Source: DASXBA01 sp046729895 (GTDB taxonomy: Bacteria > Actinomycetota > Thermoleophilia > Solirubrobacterales > Thermoleophilaceae). Taken from it: a DNA stretch of 34,513 nt. Position numbers and translations under genes: made by a program. The stretch spans positions 1 to 34,513 of the forward strand of contig JBKPHP010000177.1 in the NCBI GenBank assembly GCA_046729895.1. The letters are read 5' to 3'. Shown here one piece after another: positions 1-8,180 of the stretch. The notes beneath the pieces were generated by a model, which was given only the letters and a program-made list of their open reading frames with translations, ran no database searches and had not been told where the DNA came from. Numbering within the stretch: position 1 is the first letter of the stretch; each line of letters opens with the position of its first letter.

Positions 1-105
1 GCCGAACTCGCCGCTCTCCAGGAGCTCCCGCGAGAGCGTGTCGAGCCAGATCGAGACGCCGGCCTCGCGCAGACGCTCGAGGCGGGGGTTGGGCTTAGCT
101 TGCAT
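1..105 (-). CDS. tal: Transaldolase, N-terminal 35 residues (gene runs off the window)
   Basis: Only the first 35 codons are in the window; the rest lies beyond base 1. The peptide begins MQAKPNPRLERLREAG and continues into VSIWLDTLSRELLESGEF. This is the N-terminal signature of actinobacterial transaldolases, which open with a conserved AGVSIWLDxLSR segment. Transaldolase transfers a three-carbon dihydroxyacetone unit in the non-oxidative pentose phosphate pathway, in the cytoplasm. The ATG is preceded by AGAAGGAGCC, a strong Shine-Dalgarno sequence, which fixes the start. The catalytic lysine is outside the window, so activity cannot be judged. Confidence 0.85.
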   Translation of the reverse strand, partial: MQAKPNPRLERLREAGVSIWLDTLSRELLESGEFG

Positions 106-228
106 TGGTCGGCTCCTTCTCTGCGGTCAGCGATTCGAACGAATTATCCGGATTGTGGGCATGGCCCTACGGGTCGCTGTTCCCGCAACCTGCAGGAGAT
201 GAACTCGCGATCGGTGCTACGACGAATG

Positions 229-1122
229 TCAGGGGGCCGGCGGTCGGCCCTCAGTCGACTCGACCTCGCTCTCTGAGCGAACGTCCCGCACCAGCACTCG
301 CGGACTGTCGGCCACGAGGCCCCGCCGACGCAGTCCGCTGAGCCGCGGCTCTTCTTCGGCGAGCCTGACGACCGTGGCATAGCTCCCACGCTGGCGGACT
401 GTCAGCACGGCGTCTTGTACGGCTGTCCGGTGACCGTCCACCTCATAGCGCACACCGCCGTAGCCGGGCTGGATAGTCAGCGTCAGCTGGCTCTCGCTCC
501 CTGCGACCAGGGGAGGACACGAACCGGCGTGGTCCGCCAACGCCGTCACAGCCATTCCCTCCGCTCCTGGCCCCAGGATCGGGCCGCCGGCGGCCATGGT
601 GTAGGCGCTCGAGCCGAGCGGGGTGGCCACCACGAGCCCGTCACCGGCTATCCGCGCGTACAGCACTCCGTCGACCGCGATGGAAACGATGATCTGCCCC
701 GGGCCGTCGCGGATGATCACCAAGTCGTTGATCGCGACTTCGCCGTGCCCCTCGCCCCACGCAACGTCGAGTCCCGGGATACCCACCGGCGTCCAGCGAC
801 CAGTGGCTATCTGATCCATTGCCCACGTCAGCCTGTCGTCGGTCACCGACGTCAACACGCCGATGCTCCCGCAGGCGACTCCAAGGACCGGACGCGACAT
901 TGGCGCGCCCGCGTGCAACGCACTCAGCGTGGTCCCGTCTCCCCCGATCGCGAGCAACAGGTCACACTCATCGGCGTTGATCGGGTCGGCCACCTGGCGC
1001 GTCTGCCCGCGGACCGGTACCTGGCCGACCCTCAGCCCATGCGTGGACGCCCAGGCGCCGAGCTCCTCGAGCACCGTCTCGACATGCCGGGTGGGATGGA
1101 CGACCAGTCCCAGCTGACGCAT
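229..1122 (-). CDS. nadK: NAD kinase (ATP-NAD kinase family)
   Basis: Encodes 297 aa, the usual length for bacterial NAD kinases, which phosphorylate NAD+ to NADP+ in the cytoplasm. The diagnostic GGDGT motif lies at residues 60-64 (LLLAIGGDGTTLSALH). A second conserved block, NDLVIIRDGPGQ, is followed by the substrate-binding segment GDGLVVATPLGSSAYTMAAGGP. The frame stays open to 1263, but the ATG at 1122 is preferred: it is preceded by AGGAGG seven bases upstream, and MRQLGLVVHPTR is the typical N-terminus. It is divergent from the DksA-like gene at 1266. Diacylglycerol kinase-type relatives share GGDGT, but the C-terminal block argues for NadK. Confidence 0.9.
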   Translation of the reverse strand: MRQLGLVVHPTRHVETVLEELGAWASTHGLRVGQVPVRGQTRQVADPINADECDLLLAIGGDGTTLSALHAGAPMSRPVLGVACGSIGVLTSVTDDRLTWAMDQIATGRWTPVGIPGLDVAWGEGHGEVAINDLVIIRDGPGQIIVSIAVDGVLYARIAGDGLVVATPLGSSAYTMAAGGPILGPGAEGMAVTALADHAGSCPPLVAGSESQLTLTIQPGYGGVRYEVDGHRTAVQDAVLTVRQRGSYATVVRLAEEEPRLSGLRRRGLVADSPRVLVRDVRSESEVESTEGRPPAP

Positions 1123-1265
1123 GGCCGACCTCCTGCGCTCCGGCGGCTCGGACAGTCCGGAAGGTGGCGAGGGCTCGTCCATTTGCCAAGCCTCGACGAT
1201 TGCCGCCCGCCTTCGCAAGAGCGCGCATCGCACGACGGCTCGCTCCCGCGCTACGGTGGCCACCC

Positions 1266-1613
1266 ATGGACCCGACCCGCGCCGAGGAACTGCTCGCTCG
1301 CGAACGACGGCGCGTCGAGGAAGCGCTCGACCAGCTCCGACGCGAGCCCGATGAGGAGCTCTCGCACCTCGATCAGCATCCGGCCGACGAGGCGACCGAA
1401 GTCTTCGAGGAGGAGCGCGACGAAGGGCTGGCGGACCAGCTGCGGGAGGAGCTGGCCGCGATCGAACGGGCCGAGCGCCGAGTCGAGCAGGGGACCTACG
1501 GGATCTCGGTCGAAAGCGGCCGGCCGATCCCCGACGAGCGGCTACAGGCGGTTCCGTGGGCCGAGCGCACAGCGGAGGAGCAAGCCCGGTTCGAGGGCCG
1601 GTCGGTTGGTTGA
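1266..1613 (+). CDS. DksA/TraR-family protein lacking all zinc-finger cysteines
   Basis: Encodes 115 aa: a long acidic/basic coiled coil (about residues 5-75), then a C-terminal block GTYGISVESGRPIP...RLQAVPWAERTAEEQ. This aligns with the C4 zinc finger of DksA/TraR proteins (typically YGIC-x2-CG-x-PIP-x2-RL...PWA-x-x-C-x2-C). The four metal ligands are Ser81, Ser84, Thr102 and Glu105 here, so the finger cannot bind zinc in the usual way, while the structural residues around it are kept. Family members bind RNA polymerase through the secondary channel; whether this one does is inference. No Shine-Dalgarno is seen, but TACGGT sits eight bases before the ATG, suggesting a leaderless transcript. 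Confidence 0.75.
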   Translation: MDPTRAEELLARERRRVEEALDQLRREPDEELSHLDQHPADEATEVFEEERDEGLADQLREELAAIERAERRVEQGTYGISVESGRPIPDERLQAVPWAERTAEEQARFEGRSVG

Positions 1614-1644
1614 GCCACGGCGGTTACCGGCTCCGACCGGTCGA

Positions 1645-2409
1645 TTACACCATGGCGTGGCGGAGCGCGGAGGGGACGCGCCCCGTTTCCACGCGGATTA
1701 CGCGGCAGAGGTGACTCTGGTCGGCGCAGCCGACATCCGCGGCCAGGCGCGCGAGGTCGTGCTCACCCCCGGCGAGGCGCTCGAGCGCGGCACGCGCGCG
1801 AAGGCGCATCCGCTGGCGGGAGATCGTGCGGCCGGTGACGGACCTGAAGACACGGCTGAGATGGTGGGGCGAGACCGCCAGCATCCTCGCCAGCTGTAGC
1901 AGCGAGCGGTCGGGGTCCGCCGCGAGGGCCTCGCGGGCACCGTCGGCGAGTGCGCGCCGAGCGCGTTCCGTTGCCGGCCGACCCGCCGCGACACGACGCG
2001 GATCTGCCTCCTCGAGCGCCTGAGCGACGACGCTGATCGCCCGCTCGACGAGTTCGTCGGGGGTGGCGCCACGCCGGCCGGCGGCGAGCAGCAGGCGGTG
2101 CTGGAGGTCGATCCGCGGCGATGTGGGCAGGGCATCGGAGGGGAGCGTCTCGTCACCGCCCCAGACTGACGCGGTGAGCGTCGGGTCAAGGCAGATGATG
2201 GTGCAGTCGTCGCCGCCCGTTTGCGGGTGGTCGAAGGACTGCTCCTCACCGGGCCTCGTGCAATAGGCGACGGTCGAGTCGAGCAGGGACTCGCTACCGG
2301 CGGAGCGCCGCACGAAGCAGCCACGCCGAACGAACACGAGCCCGTAGCCCTGCGTCGGCTCGATCGTGCGCCCGCGGGCGGGCGCGTGGCGGCATGCGAC
2401 GTCTTCCAT
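1645..2409 (-). CDS. AraC-family transcriptional regulator
   Basis: Encodes about 254 aa. The N-terminal part is a cupin-like sensing region (YGLVFVRRGCFVRR... then PGEEQSFDHPQTGGDD). The C-terminal ~100 residues are a double helix-turn-helix of AraC type: LLQLARMLAVSPHHLSRVFRSVTGRTISRQRMRLR, then DLARLAADVGCADQSHLCRVIRVETGRVPSALR. I chose the ATG at 2409 because GAGGG lies about eight bases upstream; a GTG at 2451 would add 14 residues but has no well-placed ribosome site. The gene is divergent from the MFS exporter at 2521, so it probably controls that exporter. The ligand is unknown. Confidence 0.88.
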   Translation of the reverse strand: MEDVACRHAPARGRTIEPTQGYGLVFVRRGCFVRRSAGSESLLDSTVAYCTRPGEEQSFDHPQTGGDDCTIICLDPTLTASVWGGDETLPSDALPTSPRIDLQHRLLLAAGRRGATPDELVERAISVVAQALEEADPRRVAAGRPATERARRALADGAREALAADPDRSLLQLARMLAVSPHHLSRVFRSVTGRTISRQRMRLRARAALERLAGGEHDLARLAADVGCADQSHLCRVIRVETGRVPSALRHAMV

Positions 2410-2520
2410 CGTGACGCCCTCGCGTTGGAGGACGCGGTGGACCTTCAGCACCCCCCAAATTCTGACATCCGAGCATGATTGTCCAAGACCTCGCGCGGGG
2501 CGCGCGGGACCCTCGAGGCC

Positions 2521-3900
2521 ATGCGGGCACTCCTAATCCTGCTCGGCGGTCAAGCCATGGCATCGATGGATGCATCGATCCTTGCGGTCGCCGCGCCGAG
2601 CCTGCGCGCGAACCTTCACACCTCGGACGCCCAGCTGCAGTTGGTGGTCGCGATGTACACGATCGCGTTCGCGACGCTGGTCGTCACCGGCGCGCGGCTT
2701 GGCGATGTCGTCGGGCGACGCCGCGCCTTCGTGTTCGGCCTCACCGCGTTCACGCTTGCCTCATTGGCCGGCGGGCTGGCGCCTACTCCGGGCGCGCTGA
2801 TCGTCGCGCGGGCGTTCCAGGGATCGGCCGCTGCGGTCATGACCCCGCAGGTGCTGTCGATCATCCAGCTTCAGTTCGAGGGCGAGACCCTGGCCCGCGC
2901 GGTCGGTGCCTACTCGATGATTCTGGCCGCCGGCGTCGCCGCCGGCCCGGTCCTCGGCGGCTTTCTCGTGGGAGCGCACCTGCTCGCCGCCGCGTGGCGC
3001 CCCGCGCTGCTTCTGAACGCGCCGATCGGCGCTCTGCTGCTGTTCGCCGCGCGACGAGGGCTTCCGCGCGTGCCGCGCGGCGCGCAGCGGCGACTCGATC
3101 CCGCCGGCGCCGCTGTGCTGTCGGTCGCGCTGCTGGCGCTCGTGATCCCGCTTACCTTCGGCCGCGACGCCGGCTGGCCCTCGTGGGTGTGGCCGAGCTT
3201 CGGCGCCTGCGGGCTCGCGCTCGGGGTGTTCGTCGCGCTGGAGCGCTGGATCGGAGAGCGCGGTCGCGATCCGCTGTTCGACCTCGAGGTCCTGAGCCTT
3301 CCGGGCATTGCCGCCGGCGTGGTCGGCGTGATCCTCGTCATGGCGTGCTACGCGGGCTTCCTGGTCAGCCTGACCCTGCACCTGCAAGATGCGCTCGGGT
3401 TCGGCCCGCTGCACGCCGGGCTGATCTTCGCCATCTACGCCGGCGGATTCGCGACCGTCAGCCTCACGTGGACCCGCGCCAGCGCGACGATCCGGGAGAA
3501 TCTGCCGCTCCTCGGGCCACCGGCGATGGGCGCCGCTCTGCTCGGCGTGGGGCTGATCGCGGCCGGCGGCGGCTGGCCGGTCGCGCTTACGACGCCACTC
3601 CTGTTCGCGGGCGGCGCCGGCCATGCCTGCGCCTTCAGTCCGCTCGCGAGTCGCATGACTGCGGTCGTGTCCCGAGCGCAAGCGGCGGACCTCAGCGGGC
3701 TGGTGTTGACTGCGAGCCTGGTGGGCCAGGTGCTCGGCGTTGCTGCGTTCGTCGGCGTCTACCTCGGCGCCGCAGCGCAGGGCTCGGCGCGCGCTCTCGC
3801 GCTCACGACCGGTGTGCTGGCGGCCGCCCTTGTTACGACCGGGGCCTGTGCGGCGATCACCGTGAAGCGCGCGTTGCCCCTCAGTCGCCTAAGCCGCTAG
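2521..3900 (+). CDS. MFS transporter, DHA2 (EmrB/QacA-like) family
   Basis: About 459 aa of largely hydrophobic sequence consistent with the 14-helix DHA2 drug:H+ antiporters of the inner membrane. It opens with LLILLGGQAMASMDASILAVAAPSL (helix 1 with the D-A-S-I signature of the family). The loop 2-3 motif is GARLGDVVGRRR and motif C-like glycines follow (GVAAGPVLGG). Start choice is uncertain: ATG 2521 directly precedes helix 1; an in-frame TTG at 2479 would add 14 residues. The stop shares a CTAG with the stop of the convergent alkyltransferase gene. The closely related copy at 5300 has the same phrase GLAPTP, which helps diagnose the frameshift there. Substrate unknown. Confidence 0.88.
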   Translation: MRALLILLGGQAMASMDASILAVAAPSLRANLHTSDAQLQLVVAMYTIAFATLVVTGARLGDVVGRRRAFVFGLTAFTLASLAGGLAPTPGALIVARAFQGSAAAVMTPQVLSIIQLQFEGETLARAVGAYSMILAAGVAAGPVLGGFLVGAHLLAAAWRPALLLNAPIGALLLFAARRGLPRVPRGAQRRLDPAGAAVLSVALLALVIPLTFGRDAGWPSWVWPSFGACGLALGVFVALERWIGERGRDPLFDLEVLSLPGIAAGVVGVILVMACYAGFLVSLTLHLQDALGFGPLHAGLIFAIYAGGFATVSLTWTRASATIRENLPLLGPPAMGAALLGVGLIAAGGGWPVALTTPLLFAGGAGHACAFSPLASRMTAVVSRAQAADLSGLVLTASLVGQVLGVAAFVGVYLGAAAQGSARALALTTGVLAAALVTTGACAAITVKRALPLSRLSR

Positions 3901-4559
3901 GAGCGGCCGCCCGGTGAGCTTTTGGCGCCGGCGGGCGCCTGTGCTTGCTCGTGGTCGAGCAGCGCCCGCTTGGCGGCGGTGCCGCCGCGGTAGCCGCCGA
4001 GGCCGCCGTCGGTGCGGAGCACCCGGTGGCAGGGGACGATGATCGGAAGCGGGTTCGTGGACAGCGCGGTGCCGGCGGCGCGGACGGCTTCTCGGCTGCC
4101 GGCTGTGGTGGCGACCTCGCGATAGGTGCGGGTGCAGCCGTAGGGGATGCGCGCGGTGGTGCGGAGGACCAGGCGACGGAAGCCGGCCGTCAGTCGCCAG
4201 TCGAGCGGTAGCTGGAACTCGACCAGCCCACCCTCGAAGTAGGCGCTGAGCTGGCGGCGCGCGTCGTCGACGAGGTGCGGGGCTCTCAGTACTCGCGGGG
4301 ACACGCGTGCGGCGAGCTCGCCGAGGACTTGCTCCTCCGCCTCGGACTCGAAGCCCACGCGAACCACGCCCATCGGGGTGGCGGCGACCAGCAGGCGGCC
4401 CAGCGGGGAGTCCACAGGGCCGTAACCCACGTCGAGCAGGCCTTGATCGGCGGCGCGATCCGCTACGCGCGCGAGCAGTGACCGCACCCGCTCCGGGTCC
4501 CCCGGCGGTAGCTCGGCTCGCAGTTCGCGAACGACCCGGTTGTGGTTGCGAGCAGTCAT
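3897..4559 (-). CDS. ogt: Methylated-DNA-protein-cysteine methyltransferase
   Basis: 220 aa. The active-site motif PCHRV is at residues 176-180, so Cys177 is the alkyl acceptor, and the helix-turn-helix region IPYGCTRTYREVA...REAVRAAGTALSTNP precedes it. The protein removes O6-alkyl groups from guanine in a suicide reaction. An N-terminal extension of about 45 residues (helical, charged) precedes the catalytic fold, which begins near YGPVDSPLGRLLVA. The ATG has no clear Shine-Dalgarno but lies four bases after the stop of the 34-codon ORF at 4564-4668, so translation is probably coupled. Together with the ECF sigma factor this looks like one transcription unit and suggests an alkylation or genotoxic-stress response; that link is inference. 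Confidence 0.9.
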   Translation of the reverse strand: MTARNHNRVVRELRAELPPGDPERVRSLLARVADRAADQGLLDVGYGPVDSPLGRLLVAATPMGVVRVGFESEAEEQVLGELAARVSPRVLRAPHLVDDARRQLSAYFEGGLVEFQLPLDWRLTAGFRRLVLRTTARIPYGCTRTYREVATTAGSREAVRAAGTALSTNPLPIIVPCHRVLRTDGGLGGYRGGTAAKRALLDHEQAQAPAGAKSSPGGRS

Positions 4560-4563
4560 GTTC

Positions 4564-4668
4564 TTAAGGACGCGGCCCAGGCCGAAATCGTGAGATCACC
4601 TCGCGTCGTGGAAGATCACTCCCAAGCGTGATCCGCTGTCCGGAGTGAACCGCCTCGATGCTCTTCAT
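4564..4668 (-). CDS. Possible 34-residue ORF bridging the sigma factor and ogt
   Basis: Its ATG overlaps the TGA of the sigma-factor gene (ATGA), and its TAA lies four bases before the ogt ATG. The peptide starts MKSIEAVHSGQRITLGSDLP and is basic toward the end (RREVISRFRPGPRP). I recognise no family. Two readings are possible: a short coupling peptide that carries ribosomes from the sigma gene to ogt, or non-coding spacer that is open by chance in this GC-rich DNA. The tight fit at both ends favours the first, but 34 codons is weak evidence alone. Confidence 0.35.
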   Translation of the reverse strand: MKSIEAVHSGQRITLGSDLPRREVISRFRPGPRP

Positions 4669-5144
4669 GGCGGTCCTTTGGTCGGGTTGAGGCGGCGGCG
4701 AAGGGTCTTCAGGCCCTCGTGCACGTTTCGGCGCGCTGCCGCCTCGCTGGTGTCCATGAGCGCCCCGATCTCCCGGTAGGCGAGATCGGCGACGAAGCGG
4801 TAGGAAACGGCGAGTCTCTGCTTGTCCGGGAGCCGGCGGACCATCCGGAAGAGACCCTGGTCCCGCGGTTCGGGCGGTTCGCTTGTGCCCGGCTCGACGT
4901 TCGGGTCCGGGACAGGGTCGCGGGCGGCCGCCCGGTGCGCGTCGATGGCCTTGCGGGCGGCGATGCGCAGCAGCCAGGAGCGGACGGCGCCCGAGTTCCG
5001 GAGCCGCGGATAGGCCTCGAGCGCGGCAAGCATCGCCTCCTGGAAGCAGTCGTCCGCACGCGCGACGCCCACCTGGCTCGCGCAGAAACGCCACACGTCG
5101 CCGCCGTAGTGCTCGACCACCGTCTGAAACGGCTCCAAGGGCAT
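4665..5144 (-). CDS. RNA polymerase sigma factor, ECF subfamily
   Basis: 159 aa, the usual size of an ECF sigma factor with only regions 2 and 4. Region 2 includes DDCFQEAMLAALEAYPRLRNSGAVRSWLLRIAARKAIDAHR (about residues 31-71). Region 4 is LPDKQRLAVSYRFVADLAYREIGALM followed by DTSEAAARRNVHEGLKTLRRRL (about 108-154). A Pro-rich linker separates them. No anti-sigma gene with obvious transmembrane or zinc motifs is adjacent; the downstream partners on the same strand are the 34-codon ORF and ogt. The gene is divergent from the frameshifted MFS gene at 5300. No convincing ribosome site precedes the ATG, so the start is chosen from the position of region 2. Confidence 0.88.
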   Translation of the reverse strand: MPLEPFQTVVEHYGGDVWRFCASQVGVARADDCFQEAMLAALEAYPRLRNSGAVRSWLLRIAARKAIDAHRAAARDPVPDPNVEPGTSEPPEPRDQGLFRMVRRLPDKQRLAVSYRFVADLAYREIGALMDTSEAAARRNVHEGLKTLRRRLNPTKGPP

Positions 5145-5299
5145 ACATCGAGTACGACGGGCGGCGGAGGCGAAACGTGAAGTCGTGCTGGTGTCGTCTC
5201 GGTCTCACGTCGCACCCCTGCGGGACGTCTGGTTGGTATGCGCCAACCCACCCCCATCGACACCGGCAGGCTCCGGGTTCGACCGCTGGAGCGGGACCG

Positions 5300-6726
5300 A
5301 TGACGGCGAATCCCCACAGGCGTGGGCTGCTGGCGACGCTGCTCACGCCGCTCTTCATGACCCAGGCCGACGCGACCATCGTCAACGTCGGCAACCCCTC
5401 CATCCAGGCCGACCTGCACGCGTCCGGCGCCGAGCTCGAGCTGGTCGTAGGGAGCTACTTCGTGGCCTACGCGATGCTGCTCATCACAGGCGCTCGGCTG
5501 GGGGAGATTCGCGGCTACGGGCGGCTCTTCCGGGTCGGTTTGGGCGTGTTCACGCTGGCCTCCTTGACCTGCGGGCTGCTCCCACACCCATCGTTCTCAT
5601 CGGGGCCCGGACCGTCCAGGGGATGGGCGCGGCGCTGATGGTCCCGCAGGTGCTCACCGGGATCCAGCTGAGCTTCGAAGGCGCGGCGCGGGTCCGCGCG
5701 CTCAGTCTCTACACGATCGCGCTGGCGGGCGGCGCGGTTGCCGGCCAGATCCTCGGTGGCGTGCTCGTGTCGGCCGACCTGTTCGGAACCGCCTGGCGGC
5801 CGATCTTCCTCATCAACGTGCCGGTGGGTGCTGTCGTGTTGATGGCCGCCCAGGTCCTCCTGCCGGGCGATGGGCATGCGAAGGACGCGCGGCACGTCGA
5901 CATGGCCGGCGTCGTGACCCTCTCCAGCGCGGTGGTGTTGATCGTCCTGCCCCTGATCCTCGGGCGCGATGAGGGTTGGCCCGCCTGGACGTGGCTCTGC
6001 TTGGGGGCGAGCGTCCCGTTCCTCGCCGGCTTCGTTGCCATCGAGCGACGTCTAGGGGCGCGGGAGGGTGCGCCGCTCGTCAACCTGCACGTGCTCGCCC
6101 GGCCCCCGATCGCCTGGGGCCTCAGCGCGCAGGCAGTGGCGGTGAGCACCTACTACGCCCTGCTCTTCACCCTCGCGCTCTACGTGCAGGACGGCTTGGG
6201 GCGCAGCCCGCTGACCTCCGGGCTCCTCCTGGTCTCGTGGGTGTTCGCCTTCGGGATCCCCGGCCGCCTCATCTGGCGGCTACCCGGCAGGCTCGCGCCG
6301 CTCGTGGCCCCTGCCGGATGCCTCATCCTCGCGACCGCATACCTCGCGATCACCGCCGCCATGCTGGCCGGCCAACACCCCACAGCTGTACTGGTCGTAC
6401 TGCTCGGCGCGGGCGGTCTCGGTCTCGGGACAAGCTTCAGCGCCATGCTCGACCACCTGACCAGCGCCGCGACCCCGCGCTACGCCGCAGACATCAGCGG
6501 AGTGTTCACTACGAGCCTGCAATTGGCGGGCGCGATCGGCGTGGCCGCCTTCGGCACCGCCTACCTGGGCCTGCTCGGAGGGCCCGGCGCCGGCGCTCCC
6601 ACCCACGCGTTCGCGATCGTCACCGCGGCCTTCGCGGTCACTGCCCTCATCGCCGGGGCAATGGCCTACCGGGCCACCCACGGGCGCGCCACGCAAGCCA
6701 CTCCGCAGCGAGCCGAGCTCCAGTAG
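5300..6726 (+). pseudogene. MFS transporter, DHA2 family, disrupted by a one-base frameshift
   Basis: An ATG at 5300 follows GGAG by about nine bases and starts MTANPHRRGLLATLLTPLFM, then TQADATIVNVGNPSIQADL. The frame is MFS-like up to LASLTCGL (codon ending 5578). The sequence then reads out of frame, while frame +1 (from 5579) continues with APTP-like coding into IVLIGARTVQGMGAALMVPQ and on to the end at 6726. Inserting one G after 5578 restores CGLAPTPIVLIGARTVQG, matching GLAPTPGALIVARAFQG in the copy at 2521-3900. Restored length is about 475 aa with 14 predicted helices. It is either a real frameshift or a base-call error. Confidence 0.88.
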
Positions 6727-6770
6727 GCGCGGGAGATGCCGGTCGCCGAGCGTTCGGTCAAGATCCGGGT

Positions 6771-7121
6771 ATGGCCTCCTACTCGGTCAACGAACGGGGC
6801 GTCGCACGTGCGCGGCGGCTGATCGAGGCGCGCCAGTACGTTCTCGACAGCGATTGGGGAACCGTTCAGCCTCGCGCCGACGCCGAGAATGCGTTCCTCG
6901 CTTCGCACTCCTGGGACGAGTACGCCGAATGGCACCTGGGGCTGACCGACGGTGCGTCGGATCAGACCAAAGCCAGGTATGCGTTCGTCTACGGGGACTT
7001 CCGTCGCATCCATCGAACGGGCCTGATTGCGTGCCACTACCGGGCAGCCGAGTGGCGCCACAAGGACATCGAGCTCGCCGCGCACGACCTGCTCCAGCTG
7101 CTCGACAACAGAACCGCGTGA
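6771..7121 (+). CDS. Conserved actinobacterial protein of unknown function
   Basis: 116 aa, soluble, no signal peptide. It begins MASYSVNERGVARARRLIEA and contains RQYVLDSDWG, HSWDEYAEWHLGLTDGA, TKARYAFVYGDFRRIHRTGLIAC and AAEWRHKDIELAAHDLLQLLD. From memory, near-identical blocks occur in proteins widespread in Actinobacteria, all annotated as hypothetical; I know of no function. The Trp/His/Tyr-rich conserved core suggests a binding or enzymatic role. CAAGAT lies six bases before the ATG and there is no Shine-Dalgarno, so the mRNA may be leaderless. Its end faces the nitronate monooxygenase gene 50 bases away. Confidence 0.8.
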   Translation: MASYSVNERGVARARRLIEARQYVLDSDWGTVQPRADAENAFLASHSWDEYAEWHLGLTDGASDQTKARYAFVYGDFRRIHRTGLIACHYRAAEWRHKDIELAAHDLLQLLDNRTA

Positions 7122-7170
7122 GCGGTCGTGCCCTGTCTCCCACTCGCCGGCGCCCGAGCGCGTACCCGCT

Positions 7171-8177
7171 CTACGACGCAAGCTCGCGGACGAGCTCGCC
7201 CGCCGGGCGGATGTCCCTGATGCGGTCGACGCACGCCCCCGCGTAGAGCGGTCCCGCGTCGACCAGATTTGGGGGACCATCCACGGTTGCCGCGGCTGGG
7301 CCGAACATGGGCCGGCTCACCGTCTGCGTCGCTGCAAGGCGGAGCTGCACCGGGACTGGGACCCGTGAGAACAGCGGAGCCGTCGCCCTGTGGAAGGCGC
7401 GCAGCCAGCCGGGACCGCGCGGGTCCCGTGCGAGCCAGCGAGCGGTGCGCCGTTCGGAATGACGCGGTGAGGGGCCGGCCAGGCGACTCCGAATAGCTCG
7501 GTAACGATCGTCTCATGGGCCTCGACCAGACGTGCCTTGTACGTCGGGTGGGCGCCGCTCTCCTCGCTCATCAAGAAGCGGGTGCCGCAGACCGCAGCCT
7601 CGGCGCCGGCCTCGAGCCGAGCCCTGACGTCGGCGGGGTCCGCGATGCCTCCGGCCGAGAGCACCGGATAGTCGCCGGGCAACGCTTCGCGGACCCGAGC
7701 GAGCAGCTCCAGCGCCGGTGTGGTCCCGCGGACGTGGCCCCCCGCCTCGTTCCCCTGTGCGATGACCGCGTCGGCGCCGGCATTCAGCGCCGCGAGCGCC
7801 TCCTCGAGCGAGCCGCATTGATGAATCCAGACCTTGGAGGTCCGGCGCCTCGGGCGGCCCCAGAAGGTGACGATCACGTCAGCGTCGGAAGCCGCCTCGA
7901 AATGGCGACGATGTGCGAAGGGCAGCAGGAGGTTGACCGCCAGCGGCCCCTCGCTGAACCGGCGGGCAGCGGCGATCTCGCTTCGCAGGTCGTCCGGAGC
8001 GAAGATGCCGATCGTCCCGAGCCCACCGGCCGCGGACACGGCCGCGGCAAGCTCATGGCCCGCGAGGCCGCCGCCCATACCGGCCTGGACGATTGGTAAC
8101 TCGACGCCGAGTCGCTGCAACAGGGCACCCACGGCGGCAGTATCGCGCCGCACGTTGTCTTCTGCGGATTTCCGCAC
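7171..8177 (-). pseudogene. Nitronate monooxygenase (2-nitropropane dioxygenase family), frameshifted near its C-terminus
   Basis: The N-terminal frame encodes LGVELPIVQAGMGGGLAGHELAA (FMN-barrel start), the glycine-rich GNEAGGH loop and PVLSAGGIADPADVRARLEAGA with GTRFLMSEESGAHPTYK, all typical of this flavoenzyme that oxidises nitronates. At about 7444-7450 the frame shifts: the original frame runs on as unlikely sequence to a stop at 7317, while another frame continues RWLARDPRGPGWLRAFHRA, then MFGPAAATVDGPPNLVDAGP and PLYAGACVDRIRDIRPA, to a TAG at 7171. One missing C in GGCGCACC restores PNGATARWLARD. Start may be GTG 8177 (three bases after the VOC stop) or GTG 8132, which has GATACT six bases upstream. 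Confidence 0.87.
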
Positions 8178-8180
8178 CCG

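Noticed and set aside
1624..1645. ACCGG-CTCCGA-CCGGT stem between the convergent DksA-like and AraC genes
   Set aside because: Only 5 bp with no T-run; too weak to call a terminator.
415..1899. A 494-codon open frame on the plus strand across the NAD kinase gene
   Set aside because: It overlaps the NAD kinase antisense and the DksA-like gene in another frame; its composition is Arg/Pro/Gly-rich and shows no domain. It is a by-product of high GC.
2489..2512. CGCGC-GGG-GCGCG repeat upstream of the first MFS gene as a possible AraC operator
   Set aside because: Short CG alternation is expected at this base composition, and AraC-type proteins usually bind direct repeats; no support.
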